64,000 nt of DNA from Saccharopolyspora soli (GTDB taxonomy: Bacteria > Actinomycetota > Actinomycetes > Mycobacteriales > Pseudonocardiaceae), in contig NZ_JALBWV010000012.1 in the NCBI RefSeq assembly GCF_022678645.1, forward strand, positions 62,001 to 126,000. The letters are read 5' to 3'. Made by a program: the position numbers and the translations under genes. Of the stretch, positions 51,208 through 59,507 are shown piece by piece. The stretch's first letter is position 1. Each line of letters starts with the position of its first letter. The notes beneath the pieces were generated by a model. It had not been told where the DNA came from. It saw only the letters and a list, made by a program, of their open reading frames with translations, and did not search any database.

Positions 51208-52350
51208 ATGACGGCGGTAAGCAATGGCCACGACGAAGCGCGCACCATCGACGTCGGGACCCCACCGACCCGATTCGCGCGCGGCTGGCACTGCCTCGGA
51301 CCGGCCGAGTGGTTCAAGGACGGCAAGCCGCACGCGGTGACGGCCTTCGGCACCAAACTCGTGGTGTTCCAGGGTGCGGACGGCAGTCTCAACGTGCTCG
51401 ACGGGTACTGCCGACACATGGGCGGCGACCTCACCCAGGGCACCGTCAAGGGCGATGCGGTCGCCTGCCCGTTCCACGACTGGCGTTGGGCGGGCAACGG
51501 CCGCTGCGTCGGAATCCCCTACGCCAAGCGGATCCCGCTGCGCGCCCGGACCAAGGCTTGGCTGGCGATGGAGGAGAACAAGCAGCTGTTCGTCTGGAAC
51601 GATCCGCAGGGCAACCCGCCGCCGGAACACGTCACGATTCCGCACCTGCCCGAGGCGTTCTCCAACGAGTGGAGCAACTGGACCTGGGACACCGTGCGCA
51701 TCGAAGGCTCGCACTGCCGCGAAATCGTGGACAACGTGGTGGACATGGCGCACTTCTTCTACATCCACTTCGCGTTCCCGACCTACTTCAAGAACGTCTT
51801 CGAAGGCCACGTCGCCAGCCAGTACCTGACCACCAGGGGACGCCCCGACATCGGCTCCGGGACCTACTCCGGCAGCGACAACCTGGTCCGCTCGGAGGCG
51901 TCGTACTACGGTCCGTCGTACATGATCGACCGGCTGTGGAACGACTACCGGGGCACCACCATCGAAACGATCCTGATCAACTGCCACTACCCGGTCACCG
52001 CGGACTCGTTCGTGCTGCAGTGGGGTGTGCTGGTCAAGAAGCTGCCCGGGATCTCCGACGAGCAGGCCGACAAGCTGGCGGGCAAGATCGCCAAGAACAC
52101 CGGGGTCGGGTTCCTGCAGGACGTGGAGATCTGGCGGAACAAGACCCGCATCGACAATCCGCTGCTGTGCGAGGAAGACGGCCCGGTCTACCAGTTGCGC
52201 CGGTGGTACGAGCAGTTCTACGTGGACGTCGAGGAGGTCCGCGACGACATGGTCGCCCGCTTCGAGTTCGAAGTGGACACCACGCGCGCCAACGAGGTGT
52301 GGGAGCGGGAAGTCGCGGACAACCTCGCGCGCAGGGATGCGGAGAGCTGA
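51208..52350 (+). CDS. kshA: 3-Ketosteroid 9-alpha-hydroxylase oxygenase KshA
   Basis: A 380-residue Rieske oxygenase. The 2Fe-2S ligands are Cys68, His70, Cys87 and His90 (YCRHMGG, CPFHDW). The mononuclear iron is held by His182, His187 and Asp305 (DMAHFFYIH, GFLQDVEIW). With the ATG at 51208 every ligand is one position beyond the M. tuberculosis numbering as I recall it, which supports this start. An upstream ATG at 51190 overlaps the kstD stop and adds six residues. With KshB it hydroxylates C9 and, together with KstD, opens ring B. Confidence 0.95.
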   Translation: MTAVSNGHDEARTIDVGTPPTRFARGWHCLGPAEWFKDGKPHAVTAFGTKLVVFQGADGSLNVLDGYCRHMGGDLTQGTVKGDAVACPFHDWRWAGNGRCVGIPYAKRIPLRARTKAWLAMEENKQLFVWNDPQGNPPPEHVTIPHLPEAFSNEWSNWTWDTVRIEGSHCREIVDNVVDMAHFFYIHFAFPTYFKNVFEGHVASQYLTTRGRPDIGSGTYSGSDNLVRSEASYYGPSYMIDRLWNDYRGTTIETILINCHYPVTADSFVLQWGVLVKKLPGISDEQADKLAGKIAKNTGVGFLQDVEIWRNKTRIDNPLLCEEDGPVYQLRRWYEQFYVDVEEVRDDMVARFEFEVDTTRANEVWEREVADNLARRDAES

Positions 52351-52691
52351 TGCCGACCTGGGCCAAAGCACCGGATTTCGCCGACCAGCCGCGGACGTTG
52401 GCCAGGGTCCGCGCGGGTACGGCCGCCGACCGGGACGACTACCTGCGCTCCGGGCTGTGCCCGATCCAGTGCGGGCGCTGCGCGACCTGGGTGCTGGCGA
52501 AGAAGAACAGCCCCCAGCACACCAGCATCCAGTGGACCGCCGAAGGCATCCGACAGTGCGCGGAGCTGGCCGCCCGCGCGCCGGGCGAGGTCGTCGAAAC
52601 CTGCCCCGCCCTGCAGGCCAGCATCGACGCGGCGGCACGCGACGGCCGTCTCGCGATGCCGCAAATCAACGGGGACCGACGTGCTGGCTGA
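52350..52691 (+). CDS. Small cysteine-containing protein between kshA and kshB
   Basis: A 113-residue protein of no known function. Its ATG overlaps the kshA stop (TGATG) after GGAGAG. It opens MPTWAKAPDFADQPRT and has a C-x3-C-x2-C cluster (SGLCPIQCGRCATWVL) plus a fourth Cys in VETCPALQ, which could bind zinc or an iron-sulphur cluster. A small gene follows kshA in M. tuberculosis (Rv3527) and may be the counterpart, though I cannot align it from memory with confidence. Its place between the two Ksh components suggests an accessory role in assembly or electron transfer (inference). Confidence 0.8.
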   Translation: MPTWAKAPDFADQPRTLARVRAGTAADRDDYLRSGLCPIQCGRCATWVLAKKNSPQHTSIQWTAEGIRQCAELAARAPGEVVETCPALQASIDAAARDGRLAMPQINGDRRAG

Positions 52692-52755
52692 CACCTCGGC
52701 CAGCACGGGCGATCGGCCCGATCGGGGTTCACAGCCGAGCCATTAGGAGCCAGTG

Positions 52756-53832
52756 ATGTCCGAGCCTGCTCGACTGCGGGTCGCCGCGGTCATCGAGGAG
52801 ACCCGCGACAGCCGGTCGCTGGTGTTCGAAGCGCCACCGACGTGGTCCTACCGTCCCGGCCAGTTCCTCACCTTGCGAATCCCCAGCGACCGCACCGGTT
52901 CGGTGGCGCGCAGCTACTCGCTGTCGAGCTCGCCGCACACCGACTCGACCTGGCAGATCACCGTGAAACGCGCGGGATACGCATCGAACTGGCTGTGCGA
53001 GAACGCCACGGCGGGGACCGAAGTGGACGTGCTGCCACCGGCGGGGGCCTGCACCCCCCGCTCGCTGGATGACGACTTCGTGCTGCTCGCGGCCGGAAGC
53101 GGGATCACGCCGGTCATGTCCATCACGAAGTCGGTGCTGGCGGCCGGTTCCGGACGGGTGGTGCTGATCTACGCCAACCAGGACCAGGACTCGGTGATCT
53201 TCGCCGCCGAACTCCGAGACCTGGCCGCGCGACACGCCGACCGGCTGGTGGTGGTGCACTGGCTGGAGTCGGTGCAGGGCCTGCCCGACGTGTCGGCGCT
53301 GCGCGAGCTGATCAGGCCGTTCACCGACCGCGAGTGCTTCGTGTGCGGGCCGGGAGGCTTCATGGACGCTGCGGCCCGAGCGCTGCGCGACCTGGCCGTG
53401 CCCCACAAGCGCACCCACGTCGAACGTTTCGTCTCCCTGACCCGCAATCCGTTCGAAGACCCCGAACCCGCGGCCCCGATCCCGGCAGAGAACACCGAAT
53501 CAGCTATCCCGGCCCCGCCCGAGAACGTCGAACCGGCCGTCGCGAGCTCGGCTCGGAACAGTGCGGTCGTCGAGGTCGAACTCGACGACCAGCGCCACCG
53601 ATTCTCCTGGCCACGCCAGAAACGTCTGCTCGACCTGCTACTGGACAACGGACTGGACGCGCCGTTCTCCTGTCGGGAGGGCGCTTGCAGCGCCTGCGCC
53701 TGCCGAATCGAACGCGGCGAGGTGAAGATGCTGCAGAACTCGGTGCTGGAACAGGAAGACCTCGACGACAACATCATCCTGGCCTGCCAATCCCTACCGA
53801 TCACCGACGAAGTCCACATCACCTACGAATAA
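52756..53832 (+). CDS. kshB: 3-Ketosteroid 9-alpha-hydroxylase reductase KshB
   Basis: A 358-residue reductase, the same length as M. tuberculosis KshB. The domains in order are FAD (RSYSLSSSPH), NAD (LLAAGSGITPVMSI, FVCGPGGFMDA), a Pro/Glu-rich linker, and a plant-type 2Fe-2S domain. Its cysteines are at about 306, 311, 314 and 344 (FSCREGACSACACRIERG, LACQ). It passes electrons from NADH to KshA. TAGGAG precedes the ATG. The 64-bp gap to the previous gene shows no terminator. It ends 19 bp before a family-B palindrome. Confidence 0.94.
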   Translation: MSEPARLRVAAVIEETRDSRSLVFEAPPTWSYRPGQFLTLRIPSDRTGSVARSYSLSSSPHTDSTWQITVKRAGYASNWLCENATAGTEVDVLPPAGACTPRSLDDDFVLLAAGSGITPVMSITKSVLAAGSGRVVLIYANQDQDSVIFAAELRDLAARHADRLVVVHWLESVQGLPDVSALRELIRPFTDRECFVCGPGGFMDAAARALRDLAVPHKRTHVERFVSLTRNPFEDPEPAAPIPAENTESAIPAPPENVEPAVASSARNSAVVEVELDDQRHRFSWPRQKRLLDLLLDNGLDAPFSCREGACSACACRIERGEVKMLQNSVLEQEDLDDNIILACQSLPITDEVHITYE

Positions 53833-53851
53833 GAGGGCGAGCGGATTGGGT

Positions 53852-53897
53852 GTCGTGAGCGGTTGTGGTCGCCAGGACGACCGCGACCACTCACGAC
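53852..53897 (+). terminator. Family-B palindrome after kshB
   Basis: GTCGTGAGCGGTTGTGGTCG, loop CCAGGA, then CGACCGCGACCACTCACGAC. It lies between convergent kshB and the BBE-type oxidase gene. Confidence 0.75.
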
Positions 53898-53943
53898 GCG
53901 GCAGCAGCTCGGGCTGTACTCGGAAGTCCACTTCGGATGGCCG

Positions 53944-55314
53944 TCAGGCTGGTGGAATGTTGTGGTTGAGGCGGAATCGGTTCGTCGGGTCATAGGTCCT
54001 CTTCAGGGCGACGAGGCGTTGGTAGTCGGCCTCGTCGTAGGCTTCGCGGACCTTGTCGACGTCGGCGCTCTCACCGGAGAGGAAGTTCAGGAAGCGGCCA
54101 CCGGTCGACCACGGTGCCATCTCCCGCATGACCTGGTTCTGGAGTTCGCGGGCCACGGCGGCCGTGCTGTCGTCCACCACTGAGTTGACGCCGAAAACGT
54201 ATGCCGCGTCGCGGTTTCCGACGCAGTTGCCAGCCGGTCGGGACAGTGCGCCGCCGAGGTGGCGGACCTCGACCACGCACTGCTGCGGCGCGTCCGGGCC
54301 AACCAGGCCGAGCAACGTCTTGATCGCCGCGTCGTCGAAGTCCCGCAGCACCGCGTTCGCCGTCAGATACGGCATCGGTTGGACCGGGTCGTTGCAGATC
54401 GAACCGACCTCGCGGTAGGGCATCTCACGCACCGAGTCGATCAGCGGCTCGCCGACCGCGCGCAACGGCTCGACCAACCGCTCCCCGGCCGCCCGGTCGC
54501 CGACATGAGCGATGCGCACGTGCACGACGTGGCGACCGCGCAACGGTTCCGGCAGCGCCGGGACATCCGGGAACGGGACCAGCGCAACCGACGACGTCAT
54601 CTCCTCTGGCAAGTCGCGGGTCCACTGCTGCCAGGCCCGCAGCACTTCGCCGATCAGGTGCGCGTCGAAGTACAGCCCTCCGCCGTAGAGACTCGACACC
54701 GGCATCAACTCGACTTCCACACCGGTCACCACGCCGAAGTTGCCGCCCGCGCCGCACAGCGCCCAGAGCAGCTCGGGATCGGATTCGGCGGTGATCTGGC
54801 GGAGCCGACCATCAGCGGTGACGATGTCGACGGTCCGCACGTGGTCAGCGGCGTAGCCGTAGCGCCGCGCGAGGTGCCCGAGTCCGCCGCCGAGGGTGTA
54901 GGACACCGCGCCGACGTGGGGCGCACTGCCGCAGAGCGGCGCCAACTCGGCGTCCGCCGCCGCCTCGATCACCGCACTCCACGGCACACCCGCCTCGAAC
55001 CACGCGGTGCGCCGCTCGCGAACGATCTGGACACCTGTCATCCGGTTGGTGGTGATCAGCAGTCCGCCTTCGCCCTCGGCCGGGATACCGTGCCCGGTGG
55101 CCTGCACGGCGACCGGGAGCTCCCGCGCCGCCGCGAACTCGACCGCCGCGCGCACGTCGTCCGCGTCGACCGCACCCACCACGACCTGCGGTCGACGCCG
55201 CCCGAAGGTCTGGAATCCGGTGCGTTCGGCGTCGTACCCGGCATCGCTCGGCACGAACACCGGTCCCTGGACGCGGTCGGACAGCGCGGCGAATTCGTTT
55301 GAAGTCATGCTCAT
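53944..55314 (-). CDS. BBE-type FAD-linked oxidoreductase
   Basis: A 456-residue vanillyl-alcohol-oxidase/berberine-bridge type flavoprotein. It has an FAD-binding PCMH domain with ATGHGIP (the His that often carries covalent FAD) and GSAPHVGAVSYTLGGGLGHLARRYG, and a C-terminal BBE segment (LKRTYDPTNRFRLNHNIPPA). No obvious second covalent cysteine is seen. The substrate is unknown. It is divergent from a WYL regulator and has no KstR box, so it is probably outside the steroid regulon. The ATG at 55314 is one of three close candidates (55308, 55314, 55335). Confidence 0.8.
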   Translation of the reverse strand: MSMTSNEFAALSDRVQGPVFVPSDAGYDAERTGFQTFGRRRPQVVVGAVDADDVRAAVEFAAARELPVAVQATGHGIPAEGEGGLLITTNRMTGVQIVRERRTAWFEAGVPWSAVIEAAADAELAPLCGSAPHVGAVSYTLGGGLGHLARRYGYAADHVRTVDIVTADGRLRQITAESDPELLWALCGAGGNFGVVTGVEVELMPVSSLYGGGLYFDAHLIGEVLRAWQQWTRDLPEEMTSSVALVPFPDVPALPEPLRGRHVVHVRIAHVGDRAAGERLVEPLRAVGEPLIDSVREMPYREVGSICNDPVQPMPYLTANAVLRDFDDAAIKTLLGLVGPDAPQQCVVEVRHLGGALSRPAGNCVGNRDAAYVFGVNSVVDDSTAAVARELQNQVMREMAPWSTGGRFLNFLSGESADVDKVREAYDEADYQRLVALKRTYDPTNRFRLNHNIPPA

Positions 55315-55468
55315 ACCGCCGACCCTAACCAACATTGCGGACAGGATCTGTCCTCAACGGTTGAGACCCTGTCATCGCGGCGCAATCACGGGAAACACCG
55401 CACGGCTGCGGTTGGGGCAGGTCCCCCCGCACCCGCCCGCCGAGTTCGACATTGAGATGGTGGACGCC

Positions 55469-56446
55469 ATGACAGCCACGTTGCCCGCCCGGTTGCTTCG
55501 GTTGTTGTCGCTGCTGCAGGGCCGACGGGAGTGGTCCGGCGCCGAACTCGCCGATCGCTTGGAGGTCACCGGCCGCACGGTGCGCCGCGACATCGATCGG
55601 CTGCGAGAACTCGGCTACCCGGTCGAAAGCACCACGGGGACCGCTGGCGGTTACCGGCTGGCCTCGGGCAAGAACCTGCCACCGCTGCTGCTGGACGACG
55701 ACGAGGCGGTGGCAGTGGCTGCCGGGCTGCTGACCGCGGCGGGCGGCAGCGTCACCGGCATCGAGGAGAGTTCGATCCGCGCGCTCGCCAAGCTGGAACA
55801 GGTGCTCCCAGCCCGGCTGCGCAGTCGCGTGGAGGCCGTCTCCGGCGCGACGGTGCCCGTGGTGGTGCGCAACGGACCGCAGGTCGAGGCACAGACGCTG
55901 GCCACCATCGCGGCGGCGTGTCGAGACCGGGAGATGCTGTCCTTCGACTACGCGAAACGCGGTGGCGCAAGGACGTCCCGCCGGGTCGAGCCGCACAGCC
56001 TGGTCGCGGCGGTCGGTCTGTGGTACCTGATCGCCTTCGACCCCGAACAAGACGACTGGCGCATCTTCCGGGTGGACCGCGTCACCCGACCGCTGGCCAC
56101 CGGTCGCCGCTTCGAACCCCGAGACCTACCAGCGGAAAGCGCCGCGGAATACCTTCGGCGCTCCATCGCGGACGCGGCCTACCGCTACACCGCGCAGGTC
56201 ACTGTGCACACCCCTGCCGAGACCGTGTTGGAACACCTGCATCTGCTGTTGCCGCAGCGCGTCGCGCCCATCGATGACCGCAGTTGCACCGTGCAGCTCA
56301 GCGAGGAAACCTTGGCCGCGATCACCCGCCACATCATCGAGCTGGCGGACCTCGACGCCGAACTCATCATCGACGCCCCGGCCGAGCTGCGCCGCCAGTT
56401 GGATGCGCGGATTCGCCAGGTCCTCAACGCCCTGTCACACGCGTGA
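55469..56446 (+). CDS. DeoR/WYL-domain transcriptional regulator
   Basis: A 325-residue regulator. It has an N-terminal HTH_11 helix-turn-helix (ARLLRLLSLLQGRREWSGAELADRL, VTGRTVRRDIDRL), a WYL ligand domain (VEPHSLVAAVGLWYLIAFDPEQDDWRIFRVDR) and a C-terminal WCX domain. It is divergently transcribed from the BBE oxidase across 154 bp, which suggests it controls that gene. The ATG at 55469 is preferred; an in-frame ATG at 55457 is possible. The signal it senses is unknown. Confidence 0.85.
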   Translation: MTATLPARLLRLLSLLQGRREWSGAELADRLEVTGRTVRRDIDRLRELGYPVESTTGTAGGYRLASGKNLPPLLLDDDEAVAVAAGLLTAAGGSVTGIEESSIRALAKLEQVLPARLRSRVEAVSGATVPVVVRNGPQVEAQTLATIAAACRDREMLSFDYAKRGGARTSRRVEPHSLVAAVGLWYLIAFDPEQDDWRIFRVDRVTRPLATGRRFEPRDLPAESAAEYLRRSIADAAYRYTAQVTVHTPAETVLEHLHLLLPQRVAPIDDRSCTVQLSEETLAAITRHIIELADLDAELIIDAPAELRRQLDARIRQVLNALSHA

Positions 56447-56581
56447 TCGAACAAGATCGCGACCGACCGCGGCCACTCCGCGTACACGGATTTCCCCCGA
56501 GAGACCGACCGTTTGCACCTTTTCCTCGAAGCTTTCTCAGCCGACGTGAGTGCAGAGGGGGCACGATGATCAGGAGCGAGC

Positions 56582-56761
56582 ATGGGTGTCGGCGGTGTGA
56601 TCCGCGCCAACTTCACGCACTACCGCTACCGGAACGCACCACCGCGCAGGCCCCCGGACATCCCGGTGATGGACGAGTGCCCACAAGGGGGCGGCCACGC
56701 ACCGGTGCCGAAACAGGGCGGTGGCGGCCGGATCTGCGCCAAATGCGGCAGGGACTGCTAG
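56582..56761 (+). CDS. 59-residue zinc-ribbon-like protein
   Basis: A short gene with a good ribosome site (CAGGAG, 6 bases before the ATG). The protein begins MGVGGVIRANFTHYRYRN, has a Cys in MDECPQ, then a glycine-rich spacer and a final ICAKCGRDC before TAG. The four cysteines (one alone, then C-x2-C and a terminal C) suit a zinc ribbon. Codon use at third positions is G/C-rich like real genes here. I do not recognise the family. It follows the WYL gene after 135 bp and converges on ltp2. Confidence 0.6.
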   Translation: MGVGGVIRANFTHYRYRNAPPRRPPDIPVMDECPQGGGHAPVPKQGGGGRICAKCGRDC

Positions 56762-56814
56762 GACGGCGCCGCGCCAGTTTTGTGGAAGTGGTTGCTGTCG
56801 CGCGGGGAACTTGC

Positions 56815-56832
56815 CGATTTCGCCCGAAATCG
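56815..56832. terminator. Short hairpin between the zinc-ribbon gene and ltp2
   Basis: CGATTTCG and CGAAATCG form a perfect 8-bp inverted repeat with a 2-base centre in the 122-bp convergent gap. Confidence 0.4.
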
Positions 56833-56883
56833 CCCACACCACCCGCAAGGTGACGACCCCGGAGCAACCACGCGGACCGGGTG

Positions 56884-58059
56884 TCAGGAAACCGCCGATA
56901 CGACCAGGCCGCTGGTCGGTACACCGGTGCCTGCGGTGACCAGGACGTGCCGGACGTCGTCGACCTGGTTGATCGCCGTGCCCCGGATCTGGCGGACCGC
57001 CTCGGCGATGCCGTTCATCCCGTGGATGTACGCCTCGCCGAGCTGGCCGCCGTGGGTGTTCAACGGCAGTCGGCCGCCGAGTTCGATCGCGCCGTCGGCG
57101 ATGAAATCCTTCGCCTCGCCGCGTGCGCAGAAGCCGAGTTCCTCCAACTGCACCAACACGAACGGCGTAAAGTGGTCGTAGAGGATGCCGACCTGGATCT
57201 CACGCGGCCCGATCCCGGCCTGCTGCCACAGCTTCCGGGCGACCACACCCATCTCCGGCAGCGCGGCCAGATCGTCGCGGTAGTAGCTGGTCATGGTGAA
57301 CTGGTCGGCGCCACTGCCCTGCGCCGCCGCAGCCACCACCGCCGGGGGATGCGGCAGGTCCGCGGCGCGCTCCGGGCTCGTCACCACGATGGCCACGCCG
57401 CCGTCGCTTTCCTGGCAGCAGTCCAGCAACCGCAGCGGTTCGGTGATCCAGCGCGAAGCCTGGTGGTCGGCGAGCGTGATCGGCCGCTGGTAGAACCAGG
57501 CGTTCGGGTTGGTCGCCGCGTGCTTGCGATCGGCCACCGCGACGCGGCCGAAGTCGGCACTGCTGGCGCCGTAGACGTGCATGTAGCGCCGGGCGAACAT
57601 GGCCACCTGCGCGCCGGGGGTGGCCACGCCCGCCGGGTAGGACCAGCTGTTGTCCAACCCGGCGGAGGTCGGGGCGCTGGCGGCCGCGGACTGCACCTGG
57701 CCGAACCGGCTGCCGGACCGCTCGTTGAAGGCCCGGTAGCACACCACGACCTCGGCCATCCCGGTCGCGACCGCCATCGCCGCCTGCTGCACGGTGGCGC
57801 ATGCCGCGCCGCCGCCGTAGTGGATCCGGCTGAAGAAGCTCAGTTCCGGGATGCCCAGTTCCCGCGCGACGGCCGTTTCGGTGTTGTTGTCCATGGTGAA
57901 GGTCACCAGACCATCCACATCGGACGGTTCCAGGTCGGCATCCGCGAGGGCCGTCCGGACGGCTTCCGCGGCGAGCTGGAGTTCGCTGCGCCCGGAGTCC
58001 TTGGAGAACTCCGTCGCGCCGATGCCGACAATCGCGGCACTGCCCGAGATCGTGCTCAT
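56884..58059 (-). CDS. ltp2: Steroid retro-aldolase Ltp2
   Basis: A 391-residue SCP-x/thiolase-fold protein. It has SRIHYGGGAACATVQQAAMAVATG, LDNSWSYPAGVATPGAQVAMFARRYMH, ILYDHFTPFVLVQLEELGF and LPLNTHGGQLGEAYIHGMNG. It matches Ltp2 (Rv3540c), which with the DUF35 domain of ChsH2 cleaves the 17-hydroxy side-chain CoA ester to a 17-ketosteroid and propionyl-CoA. The ATG overlaps the chsH1 stop. Last gene of the operon. Confidence 0.92.
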   Translation of the reverse strand: MSTISGSAAIVGIGATEFSKDSGRSELQLAAEAVRTALADADLEPSDVDGLVTFTMDNNTETAVARELGIPELSFFSRIHYGGGAACATVQQAAMAVATGMAEVVVCYRAFNERSGSRFGQVQSAAASAPTSAGLDNSWSYPAGVATPGAQVAMFARRYMHVYGASSADFGRVAVADRKHAATNPNAWFYQRPITLADHQASRWITEPLRLLDCCQESDGGVAIVVTSPERAADLPHPPAVVAAAAQGSGADQFTMTSYYRDDLAALPEMGVVARKLWQQAGIGPREIQVGILYDHFTPFVLVQLEELGFCARGEAKDFIADGAIELGGRLPLNTHGGQLGEAYIHGMNGIAEAVRQIRGTAINQVDDVRHVLVTAGTGVPTSGLVVSAVS

Positions 58060-58481
58060 CGCGTCACCTCCGGCAGTGCCACCCGAACCGTGCCGCTGAC
58101 GTGGGTGCCGAGGCTGTTGCGGCCCAGCACTTCGACGACCAGCACGTCGCCGTCGCGCTCCAGGACTTGGCCGTGCAGGGTCAGCGCGTCGTAGGCGTAG
58201 CAGGGCACGCCGAGCTTGATCGCCACGCCGCGCACCAGCGCCTCCGGTCCGGTCCAGTCGGTGACGTAGCGCTGCACCAGGCCGGTCGTGGTCAGGATGT
58301 TGAGGAAGATGTCCTTCGAGCCCTTGGCCACCGCCAAGTCGCGATCGTGGTGGACGTCCTGGAAGTCGCGGGTGGCGATCGCGGTGCTGACCACGAAGGT
58401 CGGCGTGACCTCGATGCGTTCTTCCGGCAGTGCGTCGCCGATGGTCACCTCGGCCAGCGAGCGGGTTCGGGCCAGCGTCAT
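58056..58481 (-). CDS. chsH1: MaoC-like enoyl-CoA hydratase subunit ChsH1
   Basis: A 141-residue hot-dog (MaoC) protein with the hydratase motif TRDFQDVHHDRDLA (Asp and His of the active site) and SKDIFLNILTTTGLVQRYVTDWTGPEA. It works with the MaoC half of ChsH2 as a heteromer that hydrates the three-carbon side-chain enoyl-CoA. The ATG at 58481 follows GGAGG; an upstream ATG at 58505 is less likely. The stop overlaps the ltp2 start. Confidence 0.92.
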   Translation of the reverse strand: MTLARTRSLAEVTIGDALPEERIEVTPTFVVSTAIATRDFQDVHHDRDLAVAKGSKDIFLNILTTTGLVQRYVTDWTGPEALVRGVAIKLGVPCYAYDALTLHGQVLERDGDVLVVEVLGRNSLGTHVSGTVRVALPEVTR

Positions 58482-58538
58482 GACGCCTCCGATATCCGAC
58501 GGCACGACCGCACCTGATCGGTCGCGGCGAACGAACGG

Positions 58539-59495
58539 TCACTCATCGAGCCTCCATCCGGGCAGCACCAGTTCGTCGTCGACCCGCTGGAACTCGACCG
58601 CCACGCGCTGGCCGATCTCGACGTGCTCCGGGTCGACTCCGTGCAACTCGCCGAGCATCCGCACCCCCTCGTCCAGTTCGACCAGCGCCACGACCAGCGG
58701 CAGTTGCTTGCCCGGCACCGGCGGATGGTGGTGGACGATGTAGCTGTAGATCTCGCCGCGCCCCACCGAGGCGAGGTGTGTTCGTTTGGTGGCACCGCAT
58801 TCCGGGCACATCGGTCCTGGTGGATGCCGCAGCAGACCGCACTGCCCGCAACGCTGGATGCGCAGTTCCCCGATCGCCGTTCCCGCCCAGAAGTAGGCGG
58901 TGTCCTGGTTGACCGCCGGTCGCAAGACGTCCGAACTGGTCGATTGCTGTTGCAGTGGCGGCGTTTTCACCTCGTCTGGGCGGAACTTCAAAACCCGGAA
59001 CAGCATCTCGGCGACCGGTTCGGCATCGACGTACCAGGTGTTGCGGGTGGTGACGAACCAGCCTTCCCCGAGCCCGGTCCGCTTCGGCCCGATGACGCTG
59101 TCCAGCCGAGTCGAGACAGTCAGCTGCTCGCCGTGTCGCAGGTACCGGTGGTAGGTCTGCTCGCAGTTGGTCGCCACGACCGAGGTGAACCCGGCATCGT
59201 CCAGCACGGCCATCATCGCGTACAACGGATCGTCGTTGTCGCGTTGCGGGTGCAGGCCCCCCATCGTCCACACCTGCGCCATCGCCGGAGGAGCTACCAG
59301 TCCACCATGGACGGACGCGGCCGCATCCGGCTCTGAGGTGTAGACCGGGTTTCCGTCGCCGATCGCCTCGACCCAGTTGTTTATCATCGGGGAGTTGACC
59401 GGATCACGCGCGGCCCGCGGACCGCTGGGACCGCGCTGCTCGATGCGGCGCGCGGCGGCGAGGACAGCATCCGCTGCGGTCGTTGTGCTGGTCAT
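58539..59495 (-). CDS. chsH2: Hydratase/DUF35 protein ChsH2
   Basis: A 318-residue fusion. An N-terminal MaoC-like half (about residues 1-190, NSPMINNWVEAIGDGNPVYTS) is followed by a C-terminal DUF35 half with a complete zinc ribbon (CGQCGLLRHPPGPMCPECG) and an OB fold. The MaoC half pairs with ChsH1 and the DUF35 half binds Ltp2, which links hydration to aldol cleavage. Compare the OB-fold protein at 33878, where the ribbon is degraded. Clear ATG at 59495, 12 bp from the fadE29 stop. Confidence 0.93.
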   Translation of the reverse strand: MTSTTTAADAVLAAARRIEQRGPSGPRAARDPVNSPMINNWVEAIGDGNPVYTSEPDAAASVHGGLVAPPAMAQVWTMGGLHPQRDNDDPLYAMMAVLDDAGFTSVVATNCEQTYHRYLRHGEQLTVSTRLDSVIGPKRTGLGEGWFVTTRNTWYVDAEPVAEMLFRVLKFRPDEVKTPPLQQQSTSSDVLRPAVNQDTAYFWAGTAIGELRIQRCGQCGLLRHPPGPMCPECGATKRTHLASVGRGEIYSYIVHHHPPVPGKQLPLVVALVELDEGVRMLGELHGVDPEHVEIGQRVAVEFQRVDDELVLPGWRLDE

Positions 59496-59507
59496 GTTCC
59501 CTCCGGC

